DNA of 64,000 bases from an uncultured Pseudoteredinibacter sp. Its GTDB lineage: Bacteria; Pseudomonadota; Gammaproteobacteria; Pseudomonadales; Cellvibrionaceae. Position numbers and translations under genes: made by a program. The DNA is taken from NCBI RefSeq assembly GCF_947502065.1, contig NZ_CANMYE010000005.1, forward strand, positions 62,001 through 126,000. The letters run 5' to 3'. Position 1 is the stretch's first letter. Every line of letters begins with the position of its first letter. Under the pieces are notes generated by a model that had not been told where the DNA came from, made no database searches, and saw only the letters and a list, made by a program, of their open reading frames with translations. Below, piece after piece: positions 8,683-21,603 of this stretch.

Positions 8683-9369
8683 ATGTATAAAATTAAAGCT
8701 ATAGCTTTTATGCTAGTGTCACTATTTAGCACCTCAGTAATTGCAGATCCATTTGTGTATGGCATTACCACGTTTACCGCAGCTAACGGTAATACCGGCA
8801 TATTTTCAGGTAGCAACAGTGTTCCCGTAACTTTTTATGTAACACTCGATAATGGTGGTAATTCTAGGTTGAATCAAACCTGGGCAGTTAGTGATATTCA
8901 GGAAGTAAGTTTCGTTTTGAATGGTGTTAGGGTTAGCACAATTAATACTCAAGCTCCAAGCTATACCCTAAATGCTACTGGTACAACCACCACCTTTCAA
9001 AGCGATGCATCAGGAAACATGACCCTTGTACCCAACGGTATCACGGGAAGTAACTCATCAGCAGGCGCCGTCACCGTCGGGAGTGACCCAAGCTTATTGG
9101 TTGACTGGGATTTATTGGGCCCTGTTTTCTACTCTTCTAACCTTGGTGCAAATCAATTTTTGTTGTTAAACCCTTCTTTATTAGCAAGTGCTCCTAGTAA
9201 CTGGATTTTCTATTCGTCTGGTGCACCATCTGGTGGGGGAAGTAGCGGCGGCTCACCTGCGGCTGGAGTTTCTTCTCATTCAGTGCCCAGCTTGCCTATC
9301 TATGGAGCTGTTTTCTTAGCCTTATTGATGTTAATTTTTGGTTCACGCCGAGCAAAGCTTAGTAGTTAA
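8683..9369 (+). CDS. Secreted protein with IPTL-like C-terminal sorting signal
   Basis: Exported protein of 228 residues: signal peptide 1-21 (ending near VIAD), a beta-rich body, a flexible Gly/Ser linker (about 185-200), then SVPSLPIYG, a hydrophobic segment (AVFLALLMLIFG) and a basic end (SRRAKLSS). VPSLPIYG fits the [IV]P[TS]LxxWG style of IPTL-CTERM signals processed by exosortase H, with Tyr in place of Trp. The same SVPxLPI motif occurs at 2675-3478. The body has no recognised domain. It is probably co-transcribed with the propeller protein before it and ends at a strong terminator. Confidence 0.75.
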   Translation: MYKIKAIAFMLVSLFSTSVIADPFVYGITTFTAANGNTGIFSGSNSVPVTFYVTLDNGGNSRLNQTWAVSDIQEVSFVLNGVRVSTINTQAPSYTLNATGTTTTFQSDASGNMTLVPNGITGSNSSAGAVTVGSDPSLLVDWDLLGPVFYSSNLGANQFLLLNPSLLASAPSNWIFYSSGAPSGGGSSGGSPAAGVSSHSVPSLPIYGAVFLALLMLIFGSRRAKLSS

Positions 9370-9378
9370 GCTTCTTAT

Positions 9379-9415
9379 GCAACTGCTGTCCCCTTACGCT
9401 GCAGTTGCTTTTTTT
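9379..9415 (+). terminator. Intrinsic terminator after the sorted surface protein
   Basis: An 8-bp perfect stem (GCAACTGC at 9379-9386, GCAGTTGC at 9401-9408) followed by seven T's. It closes the unit 7353-9369. Confidence 0.85.
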
Positions 9416-9583
9416 CCCTTTCTGTGTCTGACAGGTGTATATAATTTTCACTAATTACCTTTCATTGTCCGAAATTCGCATTCGAATGGCAGAGAATCGA
9501 AACTTCTTTTTGATTTCCAAAAACCCTTCTGTGCTAGCTTATATAGTTAATTCACTACCTTAAGAAGTATAAGAAGTAAGACT

Positions 9584-10039
9584 ATGTCCTCAATTAAAAA
9601 GTTACTTTTAACCATCTTTATTTTGACCTATTCCATTAATAGTAGCGCCGCAGCTGAAGCTCGCGGAAAAATTAATAATATGGCGTACGTTATTGGGAAA
9701 GGTCTGCGCTATGACTATACCGCTTTTTTCAAGATTAAAAATCGTGGCTCAGATATGAAAGCCTACGCCGACATTCACCAATTCATAGATAGGAGCTCAG
9801 ATTTCAAACTGGTAGCTACCGGGATATACAAAGGCTGCGTTTTAGCATCGTTCAAAACGCAAAGTAATGCCAGTGAAGGCCAGATTTCTATCAAGCTAGC
9901 AAATGCCTCTAGGAAAGCGGACCTTAGAAAGGTGAAAAGCAAACGAGGATTAGCTAAAGCTGAAATGAAGGTGGTAAACAGTAGCAGGTATCAGGATGCT
10001 AATATGGACGACGTTTTTCTAGAAAATTTTTGCCGCTAG
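9584..10039 (+). CDS. Secreted hypothetical protein, 151 residues
   Basis: A signal peptide is clear (MSSIKKLLLTIFILTYSINS, cut near SSAAAEA). The mature part is basic and beta-rich (YTAFFKIKNRGSDMKAYAD) with two Cys residues (KGCVLAS and the final NFCR), suggesting one disulfide. No family is recognised. It is followed 19 bases later by another small secreted protein, so the two probably form a unit, separated by a terminator from the genes before. Confidence 0.6.
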   Translation: MSSIKKLLLTIFILTYSINSSAAAEARGKINNMAYVIGKGLRYDYTAFFKIKNRGSDMKAYADIHQFIDRSSDFKLVATGIYKGCVLASFKTQSNASEGQISIKLANASRKADLRKVKSKRGLAKAEMKVVNSSRYQDANMDDVFLENFCR

Positions 10040-10058
10040 TAAATCGGGAGATATCTTC

Positions 10059-10547
10059 ATGAATGCTTTAATTTTACGATTACTCTTTTCTTCAGTATTA
10101 CTAATAAGTGGAACCGCTCAATCTTCGCAAGACCTTGATTTAACTATTTATTTTACAGATGGTTCGAGTCTGAACGGACCAGCAGAACTAGACGGCCAAA
10201 GCAATAAGCACTTCTCTGTTAACTACGAGAACGAAATAATTAAGGTGCCTTTTGTGGATATCTCAAAGGTTGAGATAGAATCATATAGAAAAGGAAAAGG
10301 TATAACTCGAAAGTTTGGACCTACAAAGGAGTGGTGGATAGATTATACATTTAAGTTATCCACTAAAGCCGGGATGGATGTAATCGTCAAAGGTGACCGC
10401 TTTCCATGCTACGCAAATATTCTTAGAGTTAACAAGCTTACAAAAAAGACAGAGAAGAAGAGATTCCTCTTTACTGGCGCAAATAGTGCTTGTAAATATA
10501 GTTCGGATAGTTCTCAGAAAAAAATAGTAGCAATTGAGTTTAACTGA
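10059..10547 (+). CDS. Secreted hypothetical protein, 162 residues
   Basis: A signal peptide covers about residues 1-22 (LLFSSVLLISGTAQS). The mature domain (LTIYFTDGSSLNGPAELDG, VPFVDISKVEIE) reads like a small beta-barrel domain of the kind that starts with a TDGS turn and has a later VxxxDIxxVEI strand, but I cannot assign it to a named family. Two Cys residues (FPCYAN, SACKYS) may pair. It sits directly behind a second small secreted protein and is convergent with glmS. Confidence 0.6.
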   Translation: MNALILRLLFSSVLLISGTAQSSQDLDLTIYFTDGSSLNGPAELDGQSNKHFSVNYENEIIKVPFVDISKVEIESYRKGKGITRKFGPTKEWWIDYTFKLSTKAGMDVIVKGDRFPCYANILRVNKLTKKTEKKRFLFTGANSACKYSSDSSQKKIVAIEFN

Positions 10548-10614
10548 ACGTAACACTTCCACATTCTCTATAATTTTTTACATATACAGACGTATAGTGT
10601 TTTTGAAGCAATGA

Positions 10615-10649
10615 TAAGAGAGCTTAGCGCTTCAACCTAAGCTCTCTTA
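10615..10649. terminator. Long hairpin between convergent genes
   Basis: TAAGAGAGCTTA (10615-10626) and TAAGCTCTCTTA (10638-10649) form a perfect 12-bp stem with an 11-base loop between the secreted-protein unit and glmS, which converge here. It probably ends both transcripts, although neither side has a clean T-run. Confidence 0.5.
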
Positions 10650-10653
10650 CCAA

Positions 10654-12483
10654 TTACTCCACAGTAACCGACTTTGCCAAATTTCTGGGTTGGTCCACAT
10701 CCGTGCCTTTCAATACAGCGACATGATAGGAAAGCTGTTGTAGCGGCAAAGTATAAATAATAGGCTCTAAACTTGCTGGTACATGGGGCAGATTAATCAC
10801 CTTGGTGCTGCCATTGTTTTGGAAGCCAGCATCTTTATCGGCAAAAACGTATAGCATTCCGCCGCGTGCTTGCACCTCTTCTAGGTTTGATTTTAGTTTT
10901 TCAAGCAAATCATTATTTGGGGCGACCGCAACGATAGGCATATCGGAATCAACCAGCGCCAGCGGGCCGTGTTTTAGCTCGCCTGCAGGATATGATTCGG
11001 CGTGGATATAGGAGATTTCTTTAAGCTTAAGGGCGCCTTCCATTGCCACTGGATACTGTGGACCACGGCCTAGGAAAAGCGAATGATGCTTTTCTGAGAA
11101 ATGTTCTGACATCTCCAATACTTCTGGATCCAATGCCAGTACTTCTTCACATAGTGAAGGTAAGCTGTGCAGGGCTTTTACCAGCTCTGACTCTTTTTCG
11201 CTACTTAGCTGGTGGCGACGACCTAGCACAATGGTAAGTAGCTGCAATGAAACTAACTGAGTGGTAAAAGCTTTGGTTGAAGCTACACCAATCTCCGGGC
11301 CAGCTTGAGTCATAAATACTAAATCAGATTCACGAGCTAATGAGCTATTGGGTACATTACAGATAGTCAGTGATGCTAAATAATTTAGCTCCTTAGCTAA
11401 ACGTAACGCCGCTAACGTATCGGCTGTCTCACCTGATTGAGAGATAGTTACAAATAGGGTACCTGGACTAACAACTACTTTGCGGTAGCGATATTCAGAA
11501 GCTACTTCGATATCACAGGGAATGCCCGCCCAATCTTCTAACCAATATTTGCAAACTAGGCCGGAATGGTAACTGGTACCACAGGCAATAATTTGCACAC
11601 GTTGCACTTGGTCAAAAATTTCTGCAGCCGAGGTACCAAAGACTTGCTCTAGTACTTTGTTTTGCCCAATACGGCCTTGCAAGGTATTTCTAATAACACG
11701 AGCTTGTTCAAAAATTTCTTTTTGCATGAAGTGTCGATAGTGGCCCTTATCCACAACTTCATCAGCCTCGGCTATTTTGGTGATAGGGCGATCTACAGAC
11801 TCACCGGAAACATCGACAATGCTGTAAGTCTCACGACGAATATCGACCATATCGCCTTCTTCAAGGTATACAAAGCGATCGGTAACTTGGCGAAGCGCCA
11901 TTTGATCAGAAGCCAGGAAGTTTTCTTCGATACCGATACCGATCACCAAGGGGCTGCCGCTGCGAGCCGCAACAATTCGATCTGGCTCTCTGCTGGAAAC
12001 AACCGCTAGGCCGTAGGCACCTTCAAGCTGTGAAACAGTTTTTTGTAAGGCCGTAAATAAATTCTGCTCTTGCTCGTAAACTTTATGTAAAAGGTGAGCA
12101 ATTACCTCTGTATCGGTTTCAGTAATAAACTCATAGCCATCTGCGCTTAATTGCTCGCGCAAAGGTTCATGGTTTTCGATAATACCGTTGTGGACGATCG
12201 CGATATGCTCAGAGTAGTGTGGGTGAGCATTGGCCTGACTTGGCTTGCCGTGGGTTGCCCATCGTGTGTGAGCGATACCTAGATTACCGCGAGTAGGGTT
12301 GTCTGTTAGCTCTTTTTCCAGCTCGCTAACTTTGCCGAGTGCTTTACGAACACTCAAATCGCCATTGGGTTCAACCAAAGCGACACCCGCTGAATCATAG
12401 CCGCGATACTCTAGCCTTTTTAAACCTTCAACTAAAATACCCAACACATTCCGTTGTGTTACCCCACCGACAATTCCACACAT
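10654..12483 (-). CDS. glmS: Glutamine--fructose-6-phosphate aminotransferase (isomerizing)
   Basis: Cytosolic enzyme that makes glucosamine-6-phosphate from fructose-6-phosphate and glutamine, the first step toward UDP-GlcNAc for peptidoglycan and LPS. The protein is full length at 609 residues. The start is fixed by the catalytic nucleophile Cys2 (MCGIVGG). The glutaminase domain covers about 1-220 ([25 protein letters not shown]). Two SIS sugar-isomerase domains follow (about 285-425 and 455-600; [27 protein letters not shown]) and the usual end [11 protein letters not shown] is present. It lies 60 bp after glmU on the same strand, so the two successive enzymes of the pathway are likely co-expressed. 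Confidence 0.98.
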   Translation of the reverse strand: MCGIVGGVTQRNVLGILVEGLKRLEYRGYDSAGVALVEPNGDLSVRKALGKVSELEKELTDNPTRGNLGIAHTRWATHGKPSQANAHPHYSEHIAIVHNGIIENHEPLREQLSADGYEFITETDTEVIAHLLHKVYEQEQNLFTALQKTVSQLEGAYGLAVVSSREPDRIVAARSGSPLVIGIGIEENFLASDQMALRQVTDRFVYLEEGDMVDIRRETYSIVDVSGESVDRPITKIAEADEVVDKGHYRHFMQKEIFEQARVIRNTLQGRIGQNKVLEQVFGTSAAEIFDQVQRVQIIACGTSYHSGLVCKYWLEDWAGIPCDIEVASEYRYRKVVVSPGTLFVTISQSGETADTLAALRLAKELNYLASLTICNVPNSSLARESDLVFMTQAGPEIGVASTKAFTTQLVSLQLLTIVLGRRHQLSSEKESELVKALHSLPSLCEEVLALDPEVLEMSEHFSEKHHSLFLGRGPQYPVAMEGALKLKEISYIHAESYPAGELKHGPLALVDSDMPIVAVAPNNDLLEKLKSNLEEVQARGGMLYVFADKDAGFQNNGSTKVINLPHVPASLEPIIYTLPLQQLSYHVAVLKGTDVDQPRNLAKSVTVE

Positions 12484-12543
12484 AGTCTTTCCTACTTTCT
12501 AGTTTTGTTTTAGCTTTTTGAAGTACGCCGTTATCCCTGGCGC

Positions 12544-13905
12544 TTACTTTTTAACAGGCTTCTGCCAGTTAGCTATATTTCTTTGCTTGGCTCTAGCAAC
12601 AGCAAGTTCACCTTCTGCAACGTCTTTCGCTACGGTTGAGCCAGCCCCCACAGTAGCTTCGCTAGCAACGGTTACAGGTGCTACCAAAGATGTATTGGAA
12701 CCAATAAAAGCACCATCACCAATAGTAGTTTTTGATTTGTTCACGCCATCATAGTTACAGGTAATCGTACCGGCACCTACATTAACGCCAGTCCCTAGCT
12801 CTGCATCGCCAACGTAGCTTAAATGATTAATTTTAGAACCTTCACCAACCTTGGCTTTTTTGGTCTCTACAAAATTACCAATTTTCGCGCCTTTGCCTAG
12901 CTCTGTGCCAGGACGTAATCGAGCGAATGGGCCGATGTCTGAATCACCGGCAATCACGGTGTCTTCTAAAACACTATTGGCTTTAATCGTTGTGTTGTCG
13001 CCAATTTTACTGTCAGTGATAACACAGTTTGGGCCGATATAAACGTTATTCCCAATTTCTACGATGCCTTCAAAGACGCAGTTAACATCAATCGTAACAT
13101 CGCTTCCTGCACTTAACTCACCGCGGCAATCAAAACGATCTGGATCTAATAAGCTTACGCCTTCTTCTAAAAGGATCATCGCTTGTACAGACTGATAGTA
13201 GCGCTCTAACTCTGCTTGCTGCACGCGGTTATTAACACCCAGCACATCCATCTCGTCGTCGGCTTGGACGATATTAATGTCGATATGATTGCTGCTCGCC
13301 ATTTCAACAACATCAGTAAGATAGTACTCACCTTGGGCGTTTTCATTGGAAAGGTTTGGTAACCATTCTTTAAGCAGTGCTGTAGGTACTGCCATAATAC
13401 CCGTATTGACTTCGCAAATTGCCAATTGATCTTTACTGGCGTCTTTTTGCTCTACGATGGCACTGGCATTACCCTGGGCATTACGAAGTATGCGACCATA
13501 ACCCGTTGGGTCATCAAGCTCTACAGTGAGTAGAGACATCGCGTCTTCTCGAACTTGCTCTAGTAACTCTCTTAAAGTCGCTGTAGGTGTTAATGGGACA
13601 TCACCATAAAGAACTAATGCTGTCGCATTGTCTCGTAGATAGGGCAGGGCTTGTTGTACGGCGTGGCCAGTACCTAGCTGCTCGGTTTGCTCAATAAAGT
13701 TAACCGGCTCTTCGCTAAACTCACTTCTAACAATTTCTGCGCCGTGACCAATAATAATATTGATATTGTCGGACTCAAGCGCCTTCGCTGCACCCAGTAC
13801 ATGAGAAAGTAGGCTGTGACCGCCAACCTTGTGCAACACCTTCGGCAGGCTGGACTTCATCCGTGTCCCTTTACCGGCCGCGAGAATTACGATGTCTAAT
13901 AACAT
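12544..13905 (-). CDS. glmU: Bifunctional GlcNAc-1-P uridyltransferase / glucosamine-1-P acetyltransferase
   Basis: Cytosolic enzyme for the last two steps to UDP-GlcNAc: acetylation of glucosamine-1-phosphate and UMP transfer from UTP. Length (453 residues) is normal. The N-terminal nucleotidyltransferase has the signature LAAGKGTRMKSSLPKVLH (about 8-25), then QLGTGHAV and GDVPL. From about residue 250 the left-handed beta-helix of hexapeptide repeats begins (VYIGPNCVITDSKIG, IGPFARLRPG), with the acetyltransferase active-site segment GNFVETKKAKVG and NYDGVNKSKT. It lies between atpC and glmS, the arrangement known from pseudomonads. Confidence 0.98.
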   Translation of the reverse strand: MLLDIVILAAGKGTRMKSSLPKVLHKVGGHSLLSHVLGAAKALESDNINIIIGHGAEIVRSEFSEEPVNFIEQTEQLGTGHAVQQALPYLRDNATALVLYGDVPLTPTATLRELLEQVREDAMSLLTVELDDPTGYGRILRNAQGNASAIVEQKDASKDQLAICEVNTGIMAVPTALLKEWLPNLSNENAQGEYYLTDVVEMASSNHIDINIVQADDEMDVLGVNNRVQQAELERYYQSVQAMILLEEGVSLLDPDRFDCRGELSAGSDVTIDVNCVFEGIVEIGNNVYIGPNCVITDSKIGDNTTIKANSVLEDTVIAGDSDIGPFARLRPGTELGKGAKIGNFVETKKAKVGEGSKINHLSYVGDAELGTGVNVGAGTITCNYDGVNKSKTTIGDGAFIGSNTSLVAPVTVASEATVGAGSTVAKDVAEGELAVARAKQRNIANWQKPVKK

Positions 13906-14034
13906 AGGGGATCCTTGTTGTTTTGCCTTAGCGCCAATTCATTTGGAACTAAGTTTTTAAGCAGTTACCGCAACAGTTTACAGTACACGGAGAGTTTGAC
14001 AGTTTAATGCCAATAAATACTCAACTTACAGAGG

Positions 14035-14062
14035 AAAAAAAAGCAGCCGAAGCTGCTTTTTT
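14035..14062 (-). terminator. Terminator of the atp operon
   Basis: On the minus strand an 11-bp stem ending in GCAGC/GCTGC closes a TTCG tetraloop (14048-14051) and is followed by eight T's (complement of 14035-14042). It lies 20 bp after the atpC stop, so it is the operon's transcript end. The stem is also flanked by T's on the plus strand. Confidence 0.9.
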
Positions 14063-14081
14063 AACTCTGGGCAAATAGAGC

Positions 14082-14507
14082 TTATTTACCCAGTTTTTTG
14101 CGAATAGCCTGCAAGGTGCGAAGCTGTGCAGAGGCTTCCGCCAACTGTACGGCTGCCGCCGAGTAATCAAACTCACCAGACTGATTAGTCAGTGCTTGCT
14201 GAGCTTCTTTTTGCGCTGCTAATGCTTTGGATTCATCCATATCATCAGCACGCAAAGCCGTATCGGCCAATACAGATACTTGGCTGGCTTGCACTTCCAA
14301 ATAGCCACCGGAGATGTAGTAGATCTCTTCCTCACCACCTTGCTTGATGATGCGGATTGGGCCTGGCTGTAGGGACGTCAGTAATGGGGCGTGGCCATAA
14401 GCAACACCGATATCACCTTCTGTACCTGCAGCAATTACCATTTCTACTAAACCGGAGTAGAGCTGCTCTTCTGCACTTGCAATTTCGCAGTGGACAGTCA
14501 TTGCCAT
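14082..14507 (-). CDS. atpC: ATP synthase F1 epsilon subunit
   Basis: Central-stalk subunit of the F1 sector that couples rotation to catalysis and can inhibit ATP hydrolysis. At 141 residues it has normal length. The N-terminal beta-sandwich (about 1-88: [46 protein letters not shown]) is followed by the helical hairpin ([18 protein letters not shown] to the end). It is the last gene of the atp operon, 61 bp after atpD, and is followed by a strong terminator. Confidence 0.97.
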   Translation of the reverse strand: MAMTVHCEIASAEEQLYSGLVEMVIAAGTEGDIGVAYGHAPLLTSLQPGPIRIIKQGGEEEIYYISGGYLEVQASQVSVLADTALRADDMDESKALAAQKEAQQALTNQSGEFDYSAAAVQLAEASAQLRTLQAIRKKLGK

Positions 14508-14568
14508 TGTTCTAGCCTCTTTCGGGTGTATGGTAGGGAGCTAGAGCATTCTCTAACTCCCAAGCCCA

Positions 14569-16008
<1,440 letters not shown>

Positions 16009-16869
16009 TTATACAGCCGCGGCACCGCTCACAATTTCAGACAACTCTTGGGTAATGGCGGCTTGACGAGCCTTGTTGTAAACCAACTCAAGATCATCAA
16101 TAAGGTCACCGGCATTATCGGTGGCGTTCTTCATTGCGATCATACGAGAAGCTTGTTCACAAGCACCATTTTCTACTACCGCCTGATAGACCTGAGACTC
16201 AACATAACGGGTCAATAGACCGTCTAGTAGTTCACGTGCATCTGGCTCGTAGATGTAATCCCAAGCATGTTTTTTCTCGGTGTCTTCTTGCGCTTGTAAT
16301 GGCAACAACTGCTGAACTGTTGGGTTTTGAGTCATGGTATTTACGAACTCATTACCTACTAAGTAGAGCTTGTCGATCTTGCCATCGGCGAAAGCATCGA
16401 GCATTGTTTTAACGCTACCGATCAAATCGGCGATGGCTGGGTCTTCACCTAAGTCGCGCACTGCTGCAACGACATTACCACCATAGCTGTTAAAGAATGC
16501 TTGGGCTTTAGCACCGATCAAACACAGGTTGATACCCACATCCAAGTCGGCCCACTCTTTCATGGACTTAATAGAAGCTTTAAACAAATTAATGTTTAAG
16601 CCACCACAAAGGCCACGGTCGGTGGACACTAAAATATATCCAACCCGCTTAACTTCACGCTCTTCCATATAGGTGTGCTTATATTCAGGCGTTGAGTTGG
16701 CGATATGGCCAACAACGTCACGAATACGCTGAGCGTAAGGTTTGCCTAACTGCATGCGGTCTTGGGCTTTACGCATCTTACTCGCCGCAACCATTTCCAT
16801 GGCGCTGGTAATTTTCTGCGTAGATTTAATACTCGATATTTGAGTACGTATTTCTTTTCCGCCTGCCAT
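16009..16869 (-). CDS. atpG: ATP synthase F1 gamma subunit
   Basis: Rotor shaft of the F1 sector, 286 residues. The N-terminal helix ([20 protein letters not shown]) and the C-terminal helix ([36 protein letters not shown]) form the coiled coil that turns inside the alpha3beta3 ring; the central part has the [10 protein letters not shown] motif of the Rossmann-like domain. The gene is in standard position between atpA and atpD, with about 40-55 bp spacers. Confidence 0.98.
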   Translation of the reverse strand: MAGGKEIRTQISSIKSTQKITSAMEMVAASKMRKAQDRMQLGKPYAQRIRDVVGHIANSTPEYKHTYMEEREVKRVGYILVSTDRGLCGGLNINLFKASIKSMKEWADLDVGINLCLIGAKAQAFFNSYGGNVVAAVRDLGEDPAIADLIGSVKTMLDAFADGKIDKLYLVGNEFVNTMTQNPTVQQLLPLQAQEDTEKKHAWDYIYEPDARELLDGLLTRYVESQVYQAVVENGACEQASRMIAMKNATDNAGDLIDDLELVYNKARQAAITQELSEIVSGAAAV

Positions 16870-16925
16870 AACCGGCCCTCGAACAAAGCCTCCAGTTAGC
16901 CTAGGCCACTGAAGGCATGATTAAT

Positions 16926-18470
16926 TTACCAGGTTTGAGTTTCTTTGAACTTATCCAAAGCTGCTTTAAAGCCGCCTTCGATTTCGCCATTGAAATCACC
17001 GGTATCGTTGATCTTGTTCATTAGGTCAGCGTGCTCTGCGCCCATGTAGGACAGCAAAGAGGCTTCGAAGTCGCCGATTTTGTTCACAGCAACATCGTTC
17101 AAGTAGCCTTCGTTAGCAGCGTAAAGTACAACACCCATCTCTGCGATAGACAGAGGAGAGTACTGCTTCTGCTTCATCAGCTCGGTTACGCGCTCACCGT
17201 GATCTAGCTGGGCTTTAGTAGCGTCGTCTAGGTCAGAAGCGAACTGAGAGAACGCCGCCAATTCACGATACTGAGCCAAAGCAGTACGAATACCACCAGA
17301 TAGCTTCTTGATCACTTTAGTCTGTGCAGAACCACCAACACGAGATACCGATACACCAGCGTTCATCGCAGGACGGATACCGGCGTTGAACAAGTCAGTT
17401 TCCAAGAAGATCTGACCGTCAGTAATCGAAATTACGTTGGTAGGTACGAATGCCGATACGTCACCAGCTTGGGTTTCAATGATAGGCAGTGCGGTTAAAG
17501 AACCGGTTTGACCTTTCACTTCACCATTGGTGAACTTTTCTACGTAGTCAGCGTTAACGCGAGATGCGCGCTCTAGCAAACGTGAGTGCAAGTAGAAAAC
17601 GTCACCAGGATAAGCTTCACGACCTGGTGGACGACGTAGCAACAAAGAGATCTGACGGTAGGCCCAAGCCTGCTTGGTCAAATCATCATATACGATTAGG
17701 GCATCTTCACCGCGATCGCGGAAGTATTCACCCATTGAACAACCACCGAAAGGTGCCAAAAACTGCATCGCAGCTGGGTCAGAAGCGGTAGCGGCAACAA
17801 CAATGGTGTGCTCCATTGCGCCGTGCTCTTCTAACTTACGTACTACAGAAGCTACCGAAGAAGCTTTCTGGCCAACGGCTACGTAAACACACTTAATACC
17901 TTTGCCTTTCTGGTTGATGATGGCATCAACGGCAATGGCGGTTTTACCGGTCTGACGGTCACCAATGATCAACTCACGCTGACCACGACCCACGGGTACC
18001 ATGGAGTCAACCGCTTTCAAACCAAACTGTACAGGCTCATCTACTGATTGACGCTCAATTACGCCAGGCGCGATTTTTTCAACCGGCTCAGTGATGCTGT
18101 TACCTAATGGACCTTTACCGTCGATTGGGTTACCTAGCGCGTCAACTACGCGGCCTAGCAACTCTTTACCAACAGGTACTTCCAAGATACGGCCAGTACA
18201 CTTACATTTTTGCCCTTCGGCAACGCCTTCATAGGCGCCCAAGATTACGGCACCAACGGAGTCTTGCTCCAGGTTCAATGCCATACCGTAGATGCCGCCT
18301 TCGAACTCGATCATCTCACCGTACATCACATCGGCTAGGCCGTGGATGCGGATGATACCGTCGGTTACGGAAACTACAGTACCTTCGTTCTGTGCTTCAG
18401 TTGCAACGTCGAGATTGTCGATTCGCTGCTTAATAATTTCACTGATTTCAGAAGGATTCAGTTGCTGCAT
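16926..18470 (-). CDS. atpA: ATP synthase F1 alpha subunit
   Basis: Non-catalytic nucleotide-binding subunit of the F1 head, 514 residues as in other proteobacteria. It starts with the conserved [17 protein letters not shown]. The P-loop GDRQTGKT lies at about 169-176, [20 protein letters not shown] is the Walker B region, and the segment [20 protein letters not shown] ([20 protein letters not shown]) and the arginine finger region [14 protein letters not shown] are intact. It is the sixth gene of the operon, 27 bp downstream of atpH. Confidence 0.99.
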   Translation of the reverse strand: MQQLNPSEISEIIKQRIDNLDVATEAQNEGTVVSVTDGIIRIHGLADVMYGEMIEFEGGIYGMALNLEQDSVGAVILGAYEGVAEGQKCKCTGRILEVPVGKELLGRVVDALGNPIDGKGPLGNSITEPVEKIAPGVIERQSVDEPVQFGLKAVDSMVPVGRGQRELIIGDRQTGKTAIAVDAIINQKGKGIKCVYVAVGQKASSVASVVRKLEEHGAMEHTIVVAATASDPAAMQFLAPFGGCSMGEYFRDRGEDALIVYDDLTKQAWAYRQISLLLRRPPGREAYPGDVFYLHSRLLERASRVNADYVEKFTNGEVKGQTGSLTALPIIETQAGDVSAFVPTNVISITDGQIFLETDLFNAGIRPAMNAGVSVSRVGGSAQTKVIKKLSGGIRTALAQYRELAAFSQFASDLDDATKAQLDHGERVTELMKQKQYSPLSIAEMGVVLYAANEGYLNDVAVNKIGDFEASLLSYMGAEHADLMNKINDTGDFNGEIEGGFKAALDKFKETQTW

Positions 18471-18497
18471 GCTCTGTTCCTCTATTCCTAAAACGTG

Positions 18498-19034
18498 TTA
18501 GGAGTTCATTGCTTCGGCCAGCTTAGCCAAACGGCCTCGCACCGAACCATCGATTACTGTATCGCCGGCGCGTACCACAACACCGCCCAAAAGACCCTGA
18601 TCAACAGAGCTTTGTACAGTGACTTCGCGGTCCAGTTTGGCACTCAATGCTTTCGCCAATTTTGCTTCCAAGTCGCCAGACAGTTCGAAAGCGGTTTCGA
18701 CGTGAACGTCGACTGCTTTTTCCCTTTGAGATTTGAACTGTTCAAACAGAACAGCAATCTGCGGCAAAAGCTCCAAACGCTTATTGTCTGATAAAACACG
18801 CAAAAGATTTGCCGCTTTCTCAGAAATAGCGTCACCACATACATTCACAAAAGCTTCTGCTTTTTGTGCTGCAGTTAGGCTTGGGTTTGCCAGGGTTTTT
18901 TGCATGGCACCTTCTTGGGCCACCGCTGCGGATACGGCTAAAGTGTTTGACCAAGTGGCCAAGTCACCTGCCGCATCGGCAAATTCGAATACAGCTTTGG
19001 CGTATGGTCTGGCTAACGTTATTAGTTCAGCCAT
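18498..19034 (-). CDS. atpH: ATP synthase F1 delta subunit
   Basis: Peripheral-stalk subunit that connects the top of the alpha3beta3 head to the b subunits. It has 178 residues. The N-terminal helical bundle starts with the family pattern [13 protein letters not shown], and the C-terminal region carries the signature [20 protein letters not shown] followed by the end RLAKLAEAM. It lies 12 bp after atpF and 27 bp before atpA. Confidence 0.97.
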   Translation of the reverse strand: MAELITLARPYAKAVFEFADAAGDLATWSNTLAVSAAVAQEGAMQKTLANPSLTAAQKAEAFVNVCGDAISEKAANLLRVLSDNKRLELLPQIAVLFEQFKSQREKAVDVHVETAFELSGDLEAKLAKALSAKLDREVTVQSSVDQGLLGGVVVRAGDTVIDGSVRGRLAKLAEAMNS

Positions 19035-19046
19035 GATAATCCTCGC

Positions 19047-19517
19047 TTAAAGCTCTGCCGCCAACTTGTCTACCAAGTCGTTGTGTGCGTTCGCATCGAT
19101 AGTATTGCCCAGTACTTTTTCAGCACCGGCCAAGGCCAAGGTAGCAACCTTCGCACGCAATTCTTCTTTCGCGCGATTGGCTTCCTGTTCGATCTCAGCT
19201 TGAGCAGCCACTTTCAAACGATCGCCTTCAGCGCGCGCTTGATCTTTGGCTTCATCAACAATTTGGTTAGCACGCTTGTTAGCTTGCTCAATAATTTCCG
19301 CGGCTTGTTGCTTCGCTTCGGTCAAAGTTTCACCGGCTTTTTTCTGAGCCAGTTCTAGATCTTTGTCCGCACGATCAGCAGCTTCTAGGCCGTCGGCGAT
19401 TTTCTTTTCGCGCTCTTCCATTACGGAAATTAGCGCAGGCCATACGAACTTCATGCAGAACCAAATGAACGCAATGAAAGTTACCGATTGACCAATCAGA
19501 GTTAGGTTGATATTCAC
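19047..19517 (-). CDS. atpF: ATP synthase F0 subunit b
   Basis: Membrane-anchored peripheral stalk subunit, 156 residues. One N-terminal membrane segment (about 5-26: [20 protein letters not shown]) is followed by [20 protein letters not shown] and a long charged alpha-helix rich in Ala, Glu and Lys, which forms the right-handed coiled coil of the b dimer. Length matches the E. coli protein. It is in standard order between atpE and atpH. Confidence 0.98.
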   Translation of the reverse strand: MNINLTLIGQSVTFIAFIWFCMKFVWPALISVMEEREKKIADGLEAADRADKDLELAQKKAGETLTEAKQQAAEIIEQANKRANQIVDEAKDQARAEGDRLKVAAQAEIEQEANRAKEELRAKVATLALAGAEKVLGNTIDANAHNDLVDKLAAEL

Positions 19518-19566
19518 ACTAACACCTCTTGCTTAGTTAAAGTTAAATTCAGCAAAAAGCGGTGAA

Positions 19567-19857
<291 letters not shown>

Positions 19858-19913
19858 TTAGGTTTAAATTATTAGCGCATCGCCAAGGCGCTGCGCTGAA
19901 TTCTTTTTAATGC

Positions 19914-20840
<927 letters not shown>

Positions 20841-20940
20841 TCAAGCACCTTAAATTTAAAAGCTAAAAGATAGAAGTTGTAAAAACACTCTTGAGCTTAA
20901 AAGCGCTTTTAGAACTTCTAACCGAGGCTTTTGCCTCGTC

Positions 20941-21360
20941 TTACCAACGCACCTGGTTAATTACCCGGTTTTGTAAAATATTGCCCAGCACTAAACAAAG
21001 CCCGTAGGCTAAGAATACTGTGGCGATTGACCAGCTTACCGGGCTGTTAAACAGACAGGCGAAGCCAACCAAAGTTAATACATACTTGCCTACTTCGCCC
21101 CGATAAAACGATTGAGCAATCAAACGACTGGCTCGGGCGCCACGGAAGCGAAAGGCATATAGGGCAAAATAGCTTTGCGGGATGATATAGAGACAAGCAC
21201 CTGCCATGATGGACTGCCCCAAAATAGGGCGAATTCCATATACCAGTAGGGAAACCACCCCACTAAGCAGGAAAAGCTGTAGCATCACACGCAAAATTGC
21301 GGGTTTATCGATGGTATTGCTATGCATGATGGCAACGCCGTTTTCCAATAAGCCCCACAT
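20941..21360 (-). CDS. atpI: ATP synthase accessory protein I
   Basis: Small membrane protein that in other bacteria assists c-ring assembly or magnesium uptake for the ATP synthase; it is not part of the mature enzyme. The protein has 139 residues with four hydrophobic segments (about 27-45, 50-70, 95-110, 113-130). The start is not certain: ATG at 21360 gives 139 residues, an internal ATG 11 codons later (MHSNTIDKP) is equally possible. It is the first gene of the operon and follows a good sigma-70 promoter at 21417-21445. Confidence 0.9.
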   Translation of the reverse strand: MWGLLENGVAIMHSNTIDKPAILRVMLQLFLLSGVVSLLVYGIRPILGQSIMAGACLYIIPQSYFALYAFRFRGARASRLIAQSFYRGEVGKYVLTLVGFACLFNSPVSWSIATVFLAYGLCLVLGNILQNRVINQVRW

Positions 21361-21416
21361 TAAGCACCGAATATGCCTGTATCTGCGCTTATTTTGGGCG
21401 CAGTTAGGCGTCGCGC

Positions 21417-21445
21417 ATTATAGTGTTAAGAGACTTTGCATTCAA
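21417..21445 (-). promoter_or_regulatory. Sigma-70 promoter of the atp operon
   Basis: On the minus strand TTGAAT (complement of 21440-21445), a 17-base spacer, and a perfect TATAAT (complement of 21417-21422) stand 57 bp before the atpI start. The spacing and the exact -10 make this the likely main promoter of the operon. Confidence 0.8.
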
Positions 21446-21603
21446 GACACTAAAATCCCCTAAAATTGGCAATTTGCAGATATGTAAACACTTACTAATC
21501 AGCAAAACCATAGGGCTGGAAACCGCGTTCAAAAAACACCCAGCAATTCAGCTTACTGTATTCAGAATATTCATATAAATTATATTGCTTGTAGCGTTAT
21601 TAT

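Noticed and set aside
11662..12009. 115-codon plus-strand frame inside glmS
   Set aside because: Shadow of the well-supported glmS gene on the other strand.
16231..16245. Further parS-like site in atpG (TTCACGTG)
   Set aside because: Only the CACGTG core matches; the flanks do not fit the 16-bp palindrome.
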